64,000 bases of DNA. It comes from Streptomyces agglomeratus (lineage in GTDB: Bacteria > Actinomycetota > Actinomycetes > Streptomycetales > Streptomycetaceae). The notes under the pieces were generated by a model. That model ran no database searches, was not told the DNA's origin, and saw nothing but the letters and a program-made list of their open reading frames with translations. The DNA lies in NCBI RefSeq assembly GCF_001746415.1, contig NZ_MEHJ01000001.1, positions 8,066,501 through 8,130,500 of the forward strand. Direction: 5' to 3'. Shown one piece after another: positions 16,357 through 23,903 of this stretch (the stretch's first letter is position 1; every line of letters starts with the position of its first letter). The position numbers were made by a program, and so were the translations under genes.

Positions 16357-17875
16357 AACCCTGCCCGCCGCCGAACAGACCGATGACCCCGCAGCCCGGC
16401 CGGTCGTCCCACGCCGTACCGTCCGCGTCGTCATCGACGCCGCCGACGACCCCAACCTCAACCGGCGCCTGGCCGCGCTCGAAGCCCCCAGCCGCATCGT
16501 GATCCGCCCCAACCCCGTACGCACCACCACCGACCTGGTGTGGGACGTCCTGGCCGCCGCGGGCAAGAACCCCGCCGCCGTCCACTCGCCGCGCCTGGGC
16601 GTCAGCGACGCGTGGAAGGCCGTCACCGCCTGGCTGACCGCCGCCCACGTCACCGACGTCATCGTGGAACGCGCCCACCGGCTGCTACCCGGCGAGGAAC
16701 TCGACCTCGCCCGGCTCGCCGACGCCATAGACGCCGACCTGTGGCTGATCTGGTCCTCACCCGCCGATCCGACTCGCACCTGCAACTGCCTGGAAAGCCT
16801 CGGTCGTGCCCGCCGCAACGGCGGCCGCCTGCCGCACAGCGGACCCCACCGAGAAGTCCGGGTGATCGGCATCAGCATCTTTCACGACCTGCTGCCGCTG
16901 CCCGCCCCGGCCCACCAGCAGCCGCTCCACCCCGACGAGCACGTCGACATCGGCGCCGACTGGCCGGCCCTGCCGACCGTCGACTTCCCCCTCTTCCTCG
17001 CCGCCTGCCGCCGCCGCCTCGCCGGAGACACCTTCGACCAGCTCAACATCACCTACCGCGCCGAAGCCCAGCGCACCGACGAGTTCGTACGCCGCCACCG
17101 CCACGAGCTGACCCCCAACCGCACCACCGGAGAGTTCCAGCGGCAGCTCAACGCCTACCTGCGCGACGAACGCCTCGGCACCGCCGCCAGCCCGCGCCTC
17201 GCCCTGATACGCCTGCGCGCCATCCAGGCCGCCCTGCTCACCCGAGGCGTCCTGCTGCGCTGGCAGTCCGCCGCCCTCGGACCGGCCGTCCCCGACAGGC
17301 TTACCACCTGGCTCACCCCCGGCATCTGCCGAGCCCTGCGCGCGACCGTCTCCACCCACGCCGCCGCCGTCACCGTGCTCTCCCTGCACCTCACCGCCGC
17401 CCCCGACCGCTTCTCCCACCTGCTGTGCCGCAACGTCGACGAGCACGGCCGGTACCTGTACCTGCCGACCTTCGCGGACGCCGCCGTCTACCTCCGCGCC
17501 GACTGGGCCCATCAACTCGACCGCCACGACGAGGACGAGTGCCCCAGCTACGGACACACCACCGGCAAGACCCTCCTCCCGCCGTACGCGGCCGACATCA
17601 TCGCCGCCCACCTCGCCCACCGCCGCGCGGACGGCGCCGGCACCCGCCGACGGTTCTTCGCCGACCCGAAGAACCCCGAGCTCGAATCCTCCGACCGGGC
17701 CCTGACCGAAGTGGTCCTGCGGACCTGCCGGCGCATCGGCGTCGATCCGCTCTGGCTGCACCGCGGTCACTGCGAAGTCGCCACGCTCGGCGCGGGCCTC
17801 GCCCCGCGGACCGACTGGATGGCCGCCCGCCGTCTCGACGTGAAGATCCTCAGCGACCGGGGGGCCATCCTGTGA
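16349..17875 (+). CDS. Unknown protein of the TniB operon
   Basis: 508 residues, GTG start inside the end of tniB and GTGA overlap with the next gene. No zinc-finger pair of TniQ is visible. The first ~150 residues look like a degenerate ATPase or nucleotide-binding fold (VRVVIDAADDPN, VTDVIVERAHRLLPGEEL, LWLIWSSPAD), echoing tniB without Walker A. The rest is Arg/Ala-rich and helical, with LWLHRGHCEVATLGAGLAPR near the end. Since it sits in the TniQ position it may act in target choice, but this is inference only. Confidence 0.6.
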   Translation: MTETLPAAEQTDDPAARPVVPRRTVRVVIDAADDPNLNRRLAALEAPSRIVIRPNPVRTTTDLVWDVLAAAGKNPAAVHSPRLGVSDAWKAVTAWLTAAHVTDVIVERAHRLLPGEELDLARLADAIDADLWLIWSSPADPTRTCNCLESLGRARRNGGRLPHSGPHREVRVIGISIFHDLLPLPAPAHQQPLHPDEHVDIGADWPALPTVDFPLFLAACRRRLAGDTFDQLNITYRAEAQRTDEFVRRHRHELTPNRTTGEFQRQLNAYLRDERLGTAASPRLALIRLRAIQAALLTRGVLLRWQSAALGPAVPDRLTTWLTPGICRALRATVSTHAAAVTVLSLHLTAAPDRFSHLLCRNVDEHGRYLYLPTFADAAVYLRADWAHQLDRHDEDECPSYGHTTGKTLLPPYAADIIAAHLAHRRADGAGTRRRFFADPKNPELESSDRALTEVVLRTCRRIGVDPLWLHRGHCEVATLGAGLAPRTDWMAARRLDVKILSDRGAIL

Positions 17876-18674
17876 CCGGCCCCTACAAGCCCCCGCGCTA
17901 CAAGCCCCGCGGCTGGGGCGAGGAACTGCGCCGCCGCCAGCACAACGCGGGCATGTCCGACTGGGAGCTCGCCGACCTCCTCGGCGTCCACGAACACGAC
18001 ATCTCCCTGGACCACCTGCCCAACCAGCCGCTGCACGTCGTCCTCGAACTGGCCCGCCGCCTGGACCTCCACCCCGGCGACCTCAGCCCGTACGCCGCCG
18101 ACGTCTACGACCACCCCCGCTACCTCGACGTCCAGCAGCAGCCCGAGCCCGCCCCCGGCACCGACACGGACGCGGTCGCCGTCCTCAACGCCCTCGCCCA
18201 CGCGGCCGCCCACTCACCGCCGACTTCCTCGCCGAGTCCCTCGGCTGGAACCTCGACCGCGTCACCGACGCCGTCGAACGCGCCTGGGCTTACCCGGAGC
18301 TCTCCGGGCCGTACGCCCTGCGGCGGGCGGCCCCCGCGCACTTCACCCTGAGCCCGCGCCTGGACGTCCTCACCGACCGACAGATGAACTGGGTCCACCC
18401 CGCCAACCACACCGAATCGTGGCGGCACCCCCAGGATGCGCACTACCGGCCGCTCCAGCGCGACGTCCTCAGCGAACAGGACGCGGCCGTGCTGTTCCAG
18501 GCGTCCTACGAAGGCTCCGTCTCCACGGACACCGAGGAGCCGACCGCGGCCACCGTCGCGGGCCTGCTCGACGCCGGGCTCCTGGTACGCGCCGACGACG
18601 GCACCGCTGTACTGGCCGACGACGTCCGGTACAGCCTCCGCCTCACCGACACCGACGACGTCAGCACCTACTGA
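17872..18674 (+). pseudogene. XRE-type HTH protein of the TniB operon, frameshifted
   Basis: The N-terminal half reads WGEELRRRQHNAGMSDWELA and LLGVHEHDISLDHLPNQP, a helix-turn-helix, then LARRLDLHPGDLSPY. At about 18,212 one base is missing (gcccactcacc); the C-terminal half is in another frame: LTADFLAESLGWNLDRVTDA, a winged-helix-like segment, ending TDTDDVSTY. Joined length ~266 residues. Ends next to the terminal repeats, so it is the last gene of the transposon. Confidence 0.6.
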
Positions 18675-18741
18675 CACACCTCATGGCAGAACCACTGACA
18701 TCCAGTGGCAAGCACCACTGACCTCTTCATGGCAGACGACA
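18672..18741 (-). repeat. Transposon right end with three tandem sites
   Basis: Read inward from 18,741: TGTCGTCTGCC, then three units ending gtcagtgg, gtcagtgg and gtcagtag at ~23-bp steps. Such arrays are transposase-binding sites in Tn7/Tn5053-type elements. Confidence 0.75.
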
Positions 18742-18910
18742 GGCCCTGAGGGGCTTGAGCAGGGCCCTCACAACGCGAGTCCGTGGGGGACGGATATGCA
18801 CACCCGCGTCGGCGGAACAACGACCACCAGGGCGTCACGGTCACTGTCTGCCCGGATGCCCTGCCTCCGAGCGTCGTGAGTCTCGGGTTGTTAGAGGGCG
18901 TGTCTTGTGG
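18742..18910. repeat. Repeat B, copy 2, right piece
   Basis: Continues gagcagggccctcac, acaacgcgagtccgtggggg, cagggcgtcacggtcactg, gtcttgtgggc. The next 240 bases to 19,150 show no supported gene. Confidence 0.65.
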
Positions 18911-19150
18911 GCATCCAGGGTGTGAGTGGGCGTGACCACGGTCTCCAGGGGTCGGCCGCGGTGGGGCTGGCCTCTGGCCGTGCAACCAGGCACCTCGTTG
19001 CGCGCTTGAACCGCTGACCTTCTCGATGTGCGCAGGCGGTTACCCGGGTTCATGCGGGGCGGCGGGGCGGGTGTCGTTGTCGCAGCTCGGCTCGGCAGCC
19101 AACGCTGACGATGTGTAGAGCTTGGGCACCGCCGTGCGAAGGGAACCGGG

Positions 19151-19507
19151 ATGATCCAGATCGCGGATATCCGTGAGTGGCGCACCCACGACGTTGTCGA
19201 CGCGGGCGGCCATAAGATCGGCACGATGGAAGCGGTCTACGTGGACACCAGCACCGACGAGCCGGCCATGGCCACCGTCCAGGTCGGGCTGCCCACCCGC
19301 CACCACCTGGTCTTCGTCCCGCTGGCTGGCGCGATCGCTGGCCCCGGGTACGTCAAGGTCAATTACGACAAGTCGCTGGTGAAGAAGTGCCCGACGATCG
19401 GCACGGACGATGTCCTGCCCGCCGAAGACGAAGCGGCGGTCTTCGCGCACTACGACCTGCCCTACCAGCCCGGCGCGAACGGTGAGCGGCAGCTCGCCCG
19501 CCGCTGA
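19151..19507 (+). CDS. PRC-barrel domain protein
   Basis: 118 residues, intact, start preceded by gaaggga. The fold is a PRC barrel: IADIREWRTHDVVDAGGHKI, GTMEAVYVDTSTDEPAMATV and FVPLAGAIAGPGYVKVNYDK. Such proteins are common in actinobacteria, often stress-linked and next to small membrane proteins; the family takes its name from photosynthetic reaction centres and RimM but the role here is unknown. It is followed after 31 bases by a small membrane-protein gene with a strong ribosome site, so they form an operon. Confidence 0.8.
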   Translation: MIQIADIREWRTHDVVDAGGHKIGTMEAVYVDTSTDEPAMATVQVGLPTRHHLVFVPLAGAIAGPGYVKVNYDKSLVKKCPTIGTDDVLPAEDEAAVFAHYDLPYQPGANGERQLARR

Positions 19508-19538
19508 ACGTTGGTCTCCTCAAGGAGGTGTCCGCGCC

Positions 19539-19712
19539 ATGACGCTCTTCCTGATCCTCATCATCGCGGCGATCGTGCTGGGCATCATCGGCGCCGTCGC
19601 CGAAGGACTGCTCTACCTGCTGGTCATCGGCATCGTGGTGTTCGCCGCCGCTCTGGTCTACCTGGGGATGCACCTGCGGCGCTCCGGCCGCCACCGCCGC
19701 ACGCTCCGCTGA
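19539..19712 (+). CDS. Small integral membrane protein
   Basis: 57 residues with two adjoining hydrophobic spans (LFLILIIAAIVLGIIGAV and YLLVIGIVVFAAALVYLG) and a basic tail RRSGRHRRTLR that should stay in the cytoplasm. The start is fixed by the ribosome site aaggaggtg nine bases ahead. It is a typical hydrophobic partner of PRC-barrel genes and may protect the membrane under stress (inference). Confidence 0.75.
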   Translation: MTLFLILIIAAIVLGIIGAVAEGLLYLLVIGIVVFAAALVYLGMHLRRSGRHRRTLR

Positions 19713-19887
19713 CCGGCTGCACCGCGTCCGGTTCCGGCGCAGTGGACGTCACCCCCGCGGTGGGTGGACAACGTCGGAACGAAAACCGGCGATACAGGCA
19801 GCTGTCACGGACGTCGGTACAGCGGTCATCTGTGGGATTGGCCTTGGGGGGCCGTCGGTCGCCCCGGTCGGCGCCGACGCCTTGGCG

Positions 19888-20275
19888 TTACCGGGGGAGT
19901 AGGGCGCTTACGGTCTTGCCGCCGGTCGGCTGGCGGGTCACGGCGGTGGCGCGGGCGAGGCGGTTGATCATGGGCCAGCCGAAGCCTCCGGTGCCGCCGT
20001 TCAGGCCGGGGGTGCGCATGCGCGGAGCCTGCGGACTGCTGTCATGCACGGCCACCTTGATGCTGTCCGGGTGCGCGGTCAGGTCCAGGGTGCAGGCGCC
20101 GCCGTGGCGCAGGGGCTTGGTGACGAGCATCCGAAACGACGAGGACCACGGTGTCGGCGGCCTCGGATGCAATCGCTGGTACGAGACCTTCGAGGAATTC
20201 CCGGGCGCTCTCGCGTGCGCCGGCCACGGACGTCGCGGAGCGAGCGGTTGCGACGCTGACGCTCATCGTGTCCAT
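19888..20275 (-). pseudogene. RsbW-like anti-sigma/HATPase protein, frameshifted
   Basis: Starts near 20,275 (MDTMSVSVATARS). The helix SAREFLEGLVPAIASEAADT leads to VVLVVS, where an extra base near 20,150 breaks the ATP-site N-box; the next frame continues LVTKPLRHGG, LDLTAHPDSIKVAVHD and GLNGGTGGFGWPMINRLA to the stop. The intact paralogue is at 22,472-22,900. These short GHKL proteins in Streptomyces are orphan anti-sigma-type kinases. The divergent long leader at 20,440-21,163 starts just upstream. Confidence 0.75.
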
Positions 20276-20429
20276 CAGGCCACCCTTGGTCTCTGCATCC
20301 TCAATGCCCGGTCCTGTCCGCCGGGGCTTGTGCCCCGGCTGCGGCCCGTTAACCCGGCTTGCTTCCGTCCTCCATCGCTGTTCGAGGTCGATTACCTCAC
20401 TGTCGAACGCACGAGAATCTATGTCGGCT

Positions 20430-21105
20430 GGAGTAGACATTGGTCAGTGGTGTGGTTATGGTTTCTCTCGTAGCCTAGAGAGACGCAGGGCCTGGCAGAG
20501 ACGAACTGCCGGGCAGTAGTACCGCAGTTGCAGTTCGCAGGGCGGTGCGGTGGTGGAGTTTCGAAGCCAGGGTTGTTGCAGGACGGCGACGGGACTGACG
20601 ACCGGACCGGGTGGCCCGCAGTGATCAGGGGCCGCCGTGAGCAGTACCGCAGTCATGGCAGTGCAGTACCCGTGAGTGCAGTTCGTAGTACCCAGCAGTG
20701 AAGTCAGTGAGCAGTACCTCGGTGAAGGCGTCGGCTGCGGGCGCGCGCACCGGGAGGTTCGGCAGTGGGTTCTAAGCCAGAGCAGACGCACGATGGGCGA
20801 CGGGGCTGGCTGCCGAAGAGTGGCGCTGTGACAGGCCACTGAGCAGTTCGCATCACCAGCAGACGCAGTACAGCAGTACGCAGTACCCGTTGGTAGCAGT
20901 TGATCAGAGGGAAGAACGGAGGAACAGGGCGCCATCAGGATCGCCCGGGCGGAAGTCTTGAGCCCGGGTACCGCAGGACATCGATAGTGAGGTGGTCTCC
21001 GGTCAAGCAACCGCGATCCCCGCACCCCCGACAGCATCTCGGTCGGGTCTGCGGACACAGAAGGCGGCGCAGTACAGGGCCGGCAGATGGTGTAGCAGTT
21101 CCTTC
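20430..21105 (+). promoter_or_regulatory. Long leader, copy 1: promoter region, conserved hairpin and short GCAGTACC repeats
   Basis: The block tagacattg ... ctcgtagcc (promoter-like) is shared with copy 2 at 23,029-23,070. It is followed by hairpin gcctggcag-agacgaa-ctgccgggc (20,490-20,514). From 20,515 to 20,905 many loose repeats of gcagtacc/gcagttcg occur. From ~20,920 gccatcaggatcgcccgggcg and later ccgcgatccccgca match copy 2. No protein-coding frame is supported; it ends at the palindrome before the MerR gene, so it looks like a ~650-nt untranslated leader. Confidence 0.55.
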
Positions 21106-21137
21106 GGGGCCCTGGTGCCATATGGCACCAGGGCCCC
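21106..21137. promoter_or_regulatory. 32-bp perfect palindrome ahead of MerR gene
   Basis: Arms ggggccctggtgcc and ggcaccagggcccc around atat. It ends 26 bases before the MerR start. A closely similar one is at 23,529-23,560. It may be an operator for a dimeric regulator or an attenuator hairpin. Confidence 0.65.
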
Positions 21138-21163
21138 TCCACGCGTTCCATAGAGAGGTGCAG

Positions 21164-21501
21164 ATGACAGCAGACGACTCGTTCGGCCGTCTCGACGACG
21201 ATGACTACCCCGCCTACACCATGGGCCGGGCCGCCGAGATGATCGGCACCACCCAGCCTTCCTCCGCACCATCGGAGAAGCCCGCCTCATCACCCCGCTC
21301 CGCTCCGAAGGCGGACACCGCCGCTACTCCCGCTACCAGCTGCGCATCGCCGCCCGCGCCCGGGAACTCGTCGACCAAGGCACCCCCATCGAGGCCGCCT
21401 GCCGCATCGTCATCCTCGAAGACCAGCTCGAAGAAGCCCAGCGCATCAACGCCGAATACCGCCGCACCGCCGGATCACCCAACCCCACGGCCGCGGCCTG
21501 A
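21164..21501 (+). pseudogene. MerR-family regulator, frameshifted
   Basis: Begins MTADDSFGRLDDDDYPAYTM and GRAAEMIGTT; near 21,255 one C is missing from a C-run (accaccc-agcc). The next frame then reads AFLRTIGEARLITPLRSEGG, HRRYSRYQLRIAARARELV, the MerR winged helix, and the dimer coil RIVILEDQLEEAQRINAEYR. Joined length ~113 residues. A single-base C-run loss could be a sequencing error or a reversible switch. The upstream palindrome may be its operator. Confidence 0.7.
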
Positions 21502-21731
21502 GACGGCCGAGACCCGCAACTCCCCTAAGAGCTCGTGGCTGCCACCCACACGTGCTGCCCGGGACGCAAAGCCGCAAAGCGTTCCGGGCAACTTCGTCCG
21601 GTACGACGAATGCTGGCCGGTCGCTGCTTTCCTGCCCTTGCGGAGGAATTCGGTCGGATCTTGGACTGAGTCCACCCGATCGCGCGCACGTTGTTATAGG
21701 GGAAGCGACGGGCGATAGCAGGGAGTTCACC

Positions 21732-22175
21732 GTGCCGGAAGCCAGATCAGTCGATATGACATGGGCCGGGAAAAGGGCGGTCGATGCCCGTACGCGCGGT
21801 CTGTGGGCCAAGGGAAACGACTCGACCCGGTGGTCGCGGTGCGGTGACGCCTGGGACGCGCTGGTCATCACGCCCATCGGTCTCGGCCTGGCCGCCCTGG
21901 ATCGGATGGGCGCCGACGTACGCCGCGGCTACCCGGTGCTTGCCGACCACATCAGAGACCGGCTCTACGTCATGGTGCCCGCAGACACAGGCCACACCGC
22001 ACAGGGCCCGGGTATGCGCGTGCTCTCCCGGGACCAACAACTGCTCCTGCCCTGTACCGAGCACGGCACGGCGGCGTCGCACTGGATCAGTGCTCCGCGT
22101 GACAGCGCGCCGCCCTTGCTCCCGGCCGACGACCTCGCGCTCGCGCTGCGCGAGGTCTGCCGGCTGAAGGGGTGA
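21732..22175 (+). CDS. Conserved Streptomyces hypothetical protein
   Basis: 147 residues from GTG 21,732 (ribosome site agggag); ATG 21,756 is an alternative. Pattern: KRAVDARTRGLWAKGNDSTR, ITPIGLGLAALDRMG, GYPVLADHIRDRLYVMVPAD, RVLSRDQQLLLPCTEHGTAA. The alternation of short strands with a final Pro-rich stretch resembles the small bifunctional-primase-like/ATP-independent domain proteins found near RsbW-type genes, but I do not recognise it. It is placed between the two RsbW-like loci and may belong to the duplicated unit. Confidence 0.6.
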   Translation: MPEARSVDMTWAGKRAVDARTRGLWAKGNDSTRWSRCGDAWDALVITPIGLGLAALDRMGADVRRGYPVLADHIRDRLYVMVPADTGHTAQGPGMRVLSRDQQLLLPCTEHGTAASHWISAPRDSAPPLLPADDLALALREVCRLKG

Positions 22176-22471
22176 GTTTGCATCGCGCTGACGGCGTGCG
22201 CACGACCGCAGCGGCGCGAGTGGAAGATGGGGCGAATCTGGGCCCCGGACGAGGAGTCCACTGACGACCACGTCGGGTCGGCATCGGCACGAGCAGACGC
22301 TCGAATGCCGCCTGGTAGGCACGGGCAGCAGCCCTCGCCGTGCACAAGCTTCCTGTGCCAGTTGGCCGCCGGGTGGCGGTGTGCCGGCACGGCCATGCCC
22401 TCGAAGTCCGACGCGCTGGGGCGGCCACCATTGCGAGTGTCGCCCGTTGTCGCTCTGCGGCAACACCGGGG
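22176..22471. other. 296-bp stretch with no supported gene
   Basis: Frames are open on both strands because of high GC, but none has a plausible start, ribosome site or recognisable pattern. It separates two converging genes and shows no strong hairpin. Confidence 0.4.
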
Positions 22472-22900
22472 CTACTCCGTCGAGTGGACAGGAGTCCGCG
22501 CAATGAGGGCGTTGATTGTCTTGCCGGGGCCAGGGCCGGGCGTGACGGTCACGCCGTCGGTCAGGCGGCGGACCATGTGCCAGCCGAAGCCTCCGCTGCC
22601 GCCGTTGAGGTCGGGGGTGACCTCGCGTGGGGGTGCGGGATTGGGGTCGCTGACCGCGGCGCTCACCGCATCAGGGCTGGCGGACAGTTCGAGGGTGTAG
22701 CGGCCGCCGCCGTGGCGCACGGCGTTGGTGACGAGCTCGGACACCACCAGGACGAGCGTGTCCGCCACGTCCGGTCCGAGTGCCGGGCTGAGGCTGTTGG
22801 TGAATGCGCGGGCGATCTCGCGGGTCCGATGGATGTCAGCCGTGCTGTCGCCCATCGTTCGATGCGAGGCAACCGTGTTGGTGATCTTTGTGTCGTTCAT
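22472..22900 (-). CDS. RsbW-like HATPase (anti-sigma/serine-kinase type)
   Basis: 142 residues, intact. Start at ATG 22,900 (MNDTKITNTVASHRT). ATP site: N-box SELVTNAVRHGG at ~54-65 with the Mg-binding Asn, G1 region TPDLNGGSGGFGWHMVRRL at ~95-113, and end GKTINALI. This is the RsbW/SpoIIAB fold, which in Bacillus phosphorylates an anti-sigma antagonist; Streptomyces has dozens of orphan copies that bind unknown partners. Read away from the leader at 23,030-23,560, and paralogous to the broken copy at 19,888. Confidence 0.8.
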   Translation of the reverse strand: MNDTKITNTVASHRTMGDSTADIHRTREIARAFTNSLSPALGPDVADTLVLVVSELVTNAVRHGGGRYTLELSASPDAVSAAVSDPNPAPPREVTPDLNGGSGGFGWHMVRRLTDGVTVTPGPGPGKTINALIARTPVHSTE

Positions 22901-23028
22901 GCACGTACACCCCGCCTGGATCGGTTGTGCCGCTTTGCAGAACGGGTAGCGTGCCCGCTCGAGCAGCTTCCACACGGGGGCGACAGAATCCCGTCGTCTC
23001 CAGCGGGAGGAAATCTCCGGTGGCGGTA

Positions 23029-23528
23029 GTAGACATTGCCCTTTGATCGGGTAGGGTTTTGCTCGTAGCCAGGACAACAAGTGAGGCGCGGCAGGGACGA
23101 ACTGCCGCGCATGCAGGTTCAAGCGAGTTGTGGCACGGCAGCGGAACCCGAGGGCCGGATGCGCCAGGGTCCTCGGGTTGGCTGCCGGGCGGGACGGCCC
23201 ACAGGGGCGGATTGTGGCACGGCAGTGGAGTGACAGGGCCGGACGCATGCAGGGGTCTTGTCGCTGACTGCCGGGCCGGCGGCCCAAAGGGGCCGTGAGC
23301 AGTCCCGCGGTTCCAGCAGTACGACAGATTGATCGCAAGGAAAGAAGGAGGTAGACGCCATCAGGATCGCCCGGGCGAGGAAGAATCCGCTCGGGTACCG
23401 AAGGCCCCCGGAAGGTAGGTGGTCCCCGGTCACGCATCCGCGATCCCCGCATTCCCGTCCATCCCCCTGGCGGAGATGCGGAAACAAATCCCGGCACAGC
23501 AGTAGCCGGTAGATGGTGTTGCTTTCCC
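23029..23528 (+). promoter_or_regulatory. Long leader, copy 2 with conserved hairpin
   Basis: tagacattg and ttgatcgggtagggt ... ctcgtagcc precede hairpin gcgcggcag-ggacgaa-ctgccgcgc (23,086-23,110), with the same loop (G/A)GACGAA as copy 1. Later gtggcacggcag occurs twice, and gccatcaggatcgcccgggcg with ggtcacgcatccgcgatcccc (in part) matches copy 1. No supported protein. The stretch ends in a palindrome like that before the MerR gene, but behind it lies only an integrase tail. Confidence 0.55.
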
Positions 23529-23560
23529 GGGACCCTGGTGCCATGCGGCACCAGGGTCCC
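23529..23560. promoter_or_regulatory. 32-bp inverted repeat, copy 2
   Basis: Arms gggaccctggtgcc and ggcaccagggtccc around atgc. The inner 11 bases of each arm are the same as in the 21,106 palindrome, while the outer bases changed together (gggcc to ggacc on both arms), which speaks for selection on pairing or symmetry. Confidence 0.65.
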
Positions 23561-23562
23561 TT

Positions 23563-23731
23563 CATGGGCATGCAACCGCACGACGCCGAGGGCGGCACCT
23601 CCACCCCGATGCTGCTGGCCCGCTCCGGCCACGCCTCCGTCCGCTCCCTGGAGCGATACGCCCGCCCCGGTGTCGACGCAGTCGCCCGGCACGTCGCCCA
23701 GCGCGACCCCGCCGCCCGACGGAAGCGCTAA
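23563..23731 (+). pseudogene. Tyrosine recombinase (phage-type integrase), C-terminal tail
   Basis: Codes for PMLLARSGHASVRSLERYAR, with SLERYARPG carrying the catalytic-type Tyr, then a basic end PAARRKR. Only the last ~50 residues of an integrase are present; the 5' part was replaced by the leader/palindrome segment. The IS1380 element begins directly after its stop. Confidence 0.65.
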
Positions 23732-23746
23732 CCTCGATCGTTCATG

Positions 23747-23774
23747 AGTCCCCGTCAGCTTGCTGACGGGGACT
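23747..23774. terminator. Perfect hairpin at IS1380 left end
   Basis: Stem agtccccgtcagc / gctgacggggact with a 2-base centre, followed by ttgtgt on the plus strand. It would stop transcription in both directions near the element end. Confidence 0.7.
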
Positions 23775-23903
23775 TTGTGTCTGTGTGGTGGGGTCTTTTC
23801 GGGGCTGAGGCAGGTGGAGGGCCCGGCTGTCGCGTCGGGTGGGCGCCGGGTTCCACTTCGCCGGTGTGGTGGTGCGGGTTGTTGGGACGGTCGAAGTAGC
23901 TGG

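Larger units (their letters stand above)
10512..18741 (+). mobile_element. Tn5053/Tn7-type transposon (TniA/TniB class), 8.23 kb
   Basis: Both ends start 5'-TGTCG and hold tandem ~23-bp repeats with core gtcagtgg (10,512-10,562 and, inverted, 18,672-18,741). It is flanked by 5-bp direct repeats GGCCC (10,507-10,511; 18,742-18,746), the duplication size made by TniA/TnsB-type transposases. The flanks rejoin into an uninterrupted repeat B. Contents left to right: pentapeptide-repeat membrane protein, GNAT, a second internal left end (13,233), GNAT, serine resolvase, CDF exporter, truncated ArsR, TniA tail, TniB-like ATPase, unknown protein, HTH protein. The transposase is reduced to its last ~45 residues, so it could only move with help in trans. 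Confidence 0.75.

Noticed and set aside
15145..16878. 577-codon minus-strand frame including ArsR
   Set aside because: Only the last ~104 codons are ArsR; the rest is the antisense of the tniB operon.
19000..19060. tRNA-like 3' half (minus strand ggtcagcggttcaag)
   Set aside because: The T-arm-like word is present but no acceptor stem, D-arm or complete cloverleaf could be found; at best an old att remnant.
20515..20910. GCAGTACC cluster as CRISPR
   Set aside because: Units are short, irregular and without even spacers; no cas genes in the window.
23101..23700. Minus-strand frames running upstream of the RsbW-like gene
   Set aside because: They pass through the leader and palindrome; the family start is ATG 22,900.
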